Source: Filomicrobium sp. | GTDB lineage: Bacteria; Pseudomonadota; Alphaproteobacteria; Rhizobiales; Hyphomicrobiaceae | Reading direction: 5' to 3' | Assembly: GCA_021775655.1 (NCBI GenBank) | Contig: JAJFHK010000120.1 | Coordinates: forward strand, 1-9,215 | Length of the DNA stretch: 9,215 nt | Shown: in pieces, positions 7,784 through 9,215 of the stretch | How positions within the stretch are numbered: position 1 is the stretch's first letter | How the letters are laid out: every line of letters starts with the position of its first letter | Notes under the pieces: generated by a model | Told to the model about the DNA's origin: nothing | Database searches by the model: none | Seen by the model: the letters and a program-made list of their open reading frames with translations, nothing else | Position numbers and translations under genes: made by a program

Positions 7784-8049
7784 TCCTGCTCTTTCTACTG
7801 AACCCGAGGCTAACTCTACCGCGGCACAATGGTTCCGGCAGCCCCGGCGGAGATAGAACCTGCACTAAGGTGCCAACTTACCCGATGCGTTACCAAACCA
7901 AGCGAAACACTACAATGCGGCGCTCTACGTTATGGACTGCGGAGCCGTCAAATGCTTGGATGTGAAGCGGTATCACCCCGGAATTCGATGCTTTCTGCGG
8001 CCTTGGCACTTCGAGTGGGCCCTGCAGCATGACGCGGAGCACATTTTTG
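7784..8049. other. Divergent intergenic region
   Basis: These 266 bases separate the minus-strand YihY-like gene from the plus-strand gene at 8050, so they should hold both promoters. Small open frames exist but look like chance. The only box-like element I noted is TACAAT at 7911-7916 with TTACCA at 7890-7895. The 15-base spacing is short, so I do not call it a promoter. Confidence 0.4.
8036..8039 (+). promoter_or_regulatory. Ribosome binding site of the two-module protein gene
   Basis: GGAG lies 10 bases before ATG 8050. An in-frame ATG at 8029 has only a weaker GAGTGG about 11 bases upstream, and the frame closes at TGA 7963. Confidence 0.5.
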
Positions 8050-9215
8050 ATGGCGGATGTCCGCTCAAATCCACCGGATGCGAAAGGCGGCGGCAACGCC
8101 AATCATCATCCTTCCCTGTCGTCCAAATCTTCAAATAATACAGTTGGCGACGAACCAAAGGTTGTGATCCATACGACACCTCCAGAAAGTCGGCCAAGTA
8201 ACCCGTCGAACCACGATCCGGTCAATCCCGATAATCTGACGCGTATTCGCGGGATAAATCCAGAGCTCGCGGAAAAATTGCACCGGATGGGTATTACCCA
8301 CTACGACCAAATTGCTGATTGGTCCGCAACCGATGTCAGAAGCCTCAGTGCCGCACTGCAGCTGGGCAAATCGATCTATCGACAGGGTTGGATCGAACAA
8401 GCAGCCCGGTTGGTACTGCGCCGCCGCCCTGCAACCCCAAATAGCGGAACGTCCGGCAACCCGCATTCGGCTGCGTCGCCGCTCACACGGTCGAAACCAA
8501 CGATTGCAACCCTGATCGCCTCCGCCGCAGCAGCTATTCGCGCGCGAACGCGCATCGACCAGCCACGCGAAACCCAAGTCGACATAGCTAGACTGCACGC
8601 AAGTGTCGATCTCACATCATATGAAACCGGGCCGCTACAGCCTGTTCGGGCAATATCGAAACCGGAATTGGACGCACGCATTGCGGCAAGCTTTGGTCAG
8701 ATCGGTGCCGCAGTCGGACGAGCAGCAGTGGCGTTCCCAAAGCAGGCAACGACGGCTCATGCAATCAGCGAGATCGAGCCGCCGTCGCTTTCAGAATCCG
8801 TACACCTCGATCCGGAACAATCGCCGGTCATTGTAGACGCATCCCTCCCAGCCGCCGAAACTGAACCGGATCCAGAACCCGAGCCGCTAGAGCTTCAAGC
8901 CGCCCAAGATGAGAAGGCGGCAACTGCGCCGCCAGCTGTATTTCCTGCTGAGGAGACCACTCCTGCAACTGTGCCTCCGAAAGTCGTTGCTGACGCCGAC
9001 ATCTTTGTCGCCGCAGTTGAGCTTTGCGAGCCGAAAGAACCCGACAACCTTTGCTTAATCGCGGATATGCCCCAACGGGTCGCTGATCGTCTTGGCGTGC
9101 TCGGCATCCAATACTTCTCCGAGATTGCAGCATTCGACGCCGAAGACGTCGCAGCATTAAGCGACGACTGCGAACTTGGCGACCGCGCCTATCGCGAATG
9201 CTGGGTCGAGCAGGC
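8050..9215 (+). CDS. Unnamed protein with two helix-hairpin-helix-like modules and a Pro/Glu/Ala-rich linker, 3' partial
   Basis: An open frame of 388 complete codons with no stop before the window ends. I do not recognise the whole protein. Residues 1-60 are polar, rich in Asn, Ser and Pro, and probably disordered. Residues 61-121 form a helix-hairpin-helix-like module: LTRIRGINPELAEKLHRMGI, then YDQIADWSATDV, then GWIEQAARL. It closely resembles the module alphaproteobacteria carry at the end of NuoE and some other proteins (LTRI.GIGP.LA..L...GI..F.QIA.W...WV.QA). Residues of about 122-330 contain an alanine-rich stretch (150-165), a possible helical segment (205-230) and an acidic proline-rich tract (EPDPEPEPLE, 272-281). 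A second copy begins at residue 332 (DNLCLIADMPQRVADRLGVL, ending CWVEQA) and runs to the edge. No signal peptide or membrane segment is seen, so it is probably cytoplasmic. The module can be a nucleic-acid or protein contact; function is unassigned. Confidence 0.85.
   Translation, partial: MADVRSNPPDAKGGGNANHHPSLSSKSSNNTVGDEPKVVIHTTPPESRPSNPSNHDPVNPDNLTRIRGINPELAEKLHRMGITHYDQIADWSATDVRSLSAALQLGKSIYRQGWIEQAARLVLRRRPATPNSGTSGNPHSAASPLTRSKPTIATLIASAAAAIRARTRIDQPRETQVDIARLHASVDLTSYETGPLQPVRAISKPELDARIAASFGQIGAAVGRAAVAFPKQATTAHAISEIEPPSLSESVHLDPEQSPVIVDASLPAAETEPDPEPEPLELQAAQDEKAATAPPAVFPAEETTPATVPPKVVADADIFVAAVELCEPKEPDNLCLIADMPQRVADRLGVLGIQYFSEIAAFDAEDVAALSDDCELGDRAYRECWVEQ
8230..8412 (+). other. 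First helix-hairpin-helix-like module (encoded domain)
   Basis: Residues 61-121 of the protein starting at 8050. The hairpin reads RGINPELAEKL, with one glycine kept and the other changed to Asn relative to the usual GIGP. The module ends GWIEQAARL. Confidence 0.7.
9043..9215 (+). other. Second, diverged copy of the module, cut by the window edge
   Basis: Residues 332 onward. By hand alignment without gaps, about 23 of 58 positions match the first copy, including DNL at the start, GI and IA in the middle, LG, YR and W-EQA at the end. The hairpin glycines are missing (ADMPQ). Confidence 0.65.

Noticed and set aside
7932..8138. Open frame of 68 residues in the divergent intergenic region, running into the gene at 8050
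   Set aside because: Composition rich in Cys, Trp, His and Arg is typical of a chance frame, and it conflicts with the supported frame from 8050.
8131..8598. Minus-strand open frame of 155 residues opposite the two-module gene
   Set aside because: It is antisense to a frame with clear domain content and has no recognisable motif.

Overview
The window looks like chromosomal DNA from an alphaproteobacterium, most likely of the order Hyphomicrobiales (Rhizobiales). The support is moderately GC-rich coding sequence by eye, a PrtD/PrtE-type type I secretion pair, a periplasmic-binding/OmpA fusion, an XRE regulator with a C-terminal domain I associate with rhizobial relatives, and a protein carrying the helix-hairpin-helix-like module that alphaproteobacteria append to proteins such as NuoE. 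This placement is inferred from family resemblance; no RNA gene or taxonomic marker is present.

Layout. Positions 1-2991 hold a probable operon: the ABC permease/ATPase of a type I secretion system (5' end outside the window) and its HlyD-family membrane fusion protein. Positions 3116-4726 encode an exported protein with a small N-terminal module, a phosphate-binding-type periplasmic domain and a C-terminal peptidoglycan-binding OmpA domain. Positions 4850-5863 encode an exported TctC/Bug-type solute-binding protein. Positions 6129-6902 encode an XRE-type regulator. Its stop overlaps that of a convergent YihY/BrkB-family membrane protein (6899-7783, minus strand). After a divergent intergenic region, an open frame starts at 8050 on the plus strand and runs off the right edge. 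It encodes a protein with two copies of a helix-hairpin-helix-like module separated by a long Pro/Glu/Ala-rich linker.

How the genes may work together. The first two genes should form the inner-membrane part of an exporter for an unfolded (RTX-like) substrate; neither the substrate nor a TolC-type outer-membrane channel is visible. The next two genes are envelope proteins built on solute-binding folds, and neither has a transporter beside it. The last three genes show no obvious functional tie to the first four.

Most notable: the two-module protein at the right edge; a glutamine in place of the H-loop histidine in the secretion ATPase; the solute-binding/OmpA fusion; and the 4-base stop overlap of the convergent pair. 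I found no tRNA, rRNA, CRISPR array, insertion sequence or convincing terminator. Nothing here is by itself a clearly new defence or mobile system.
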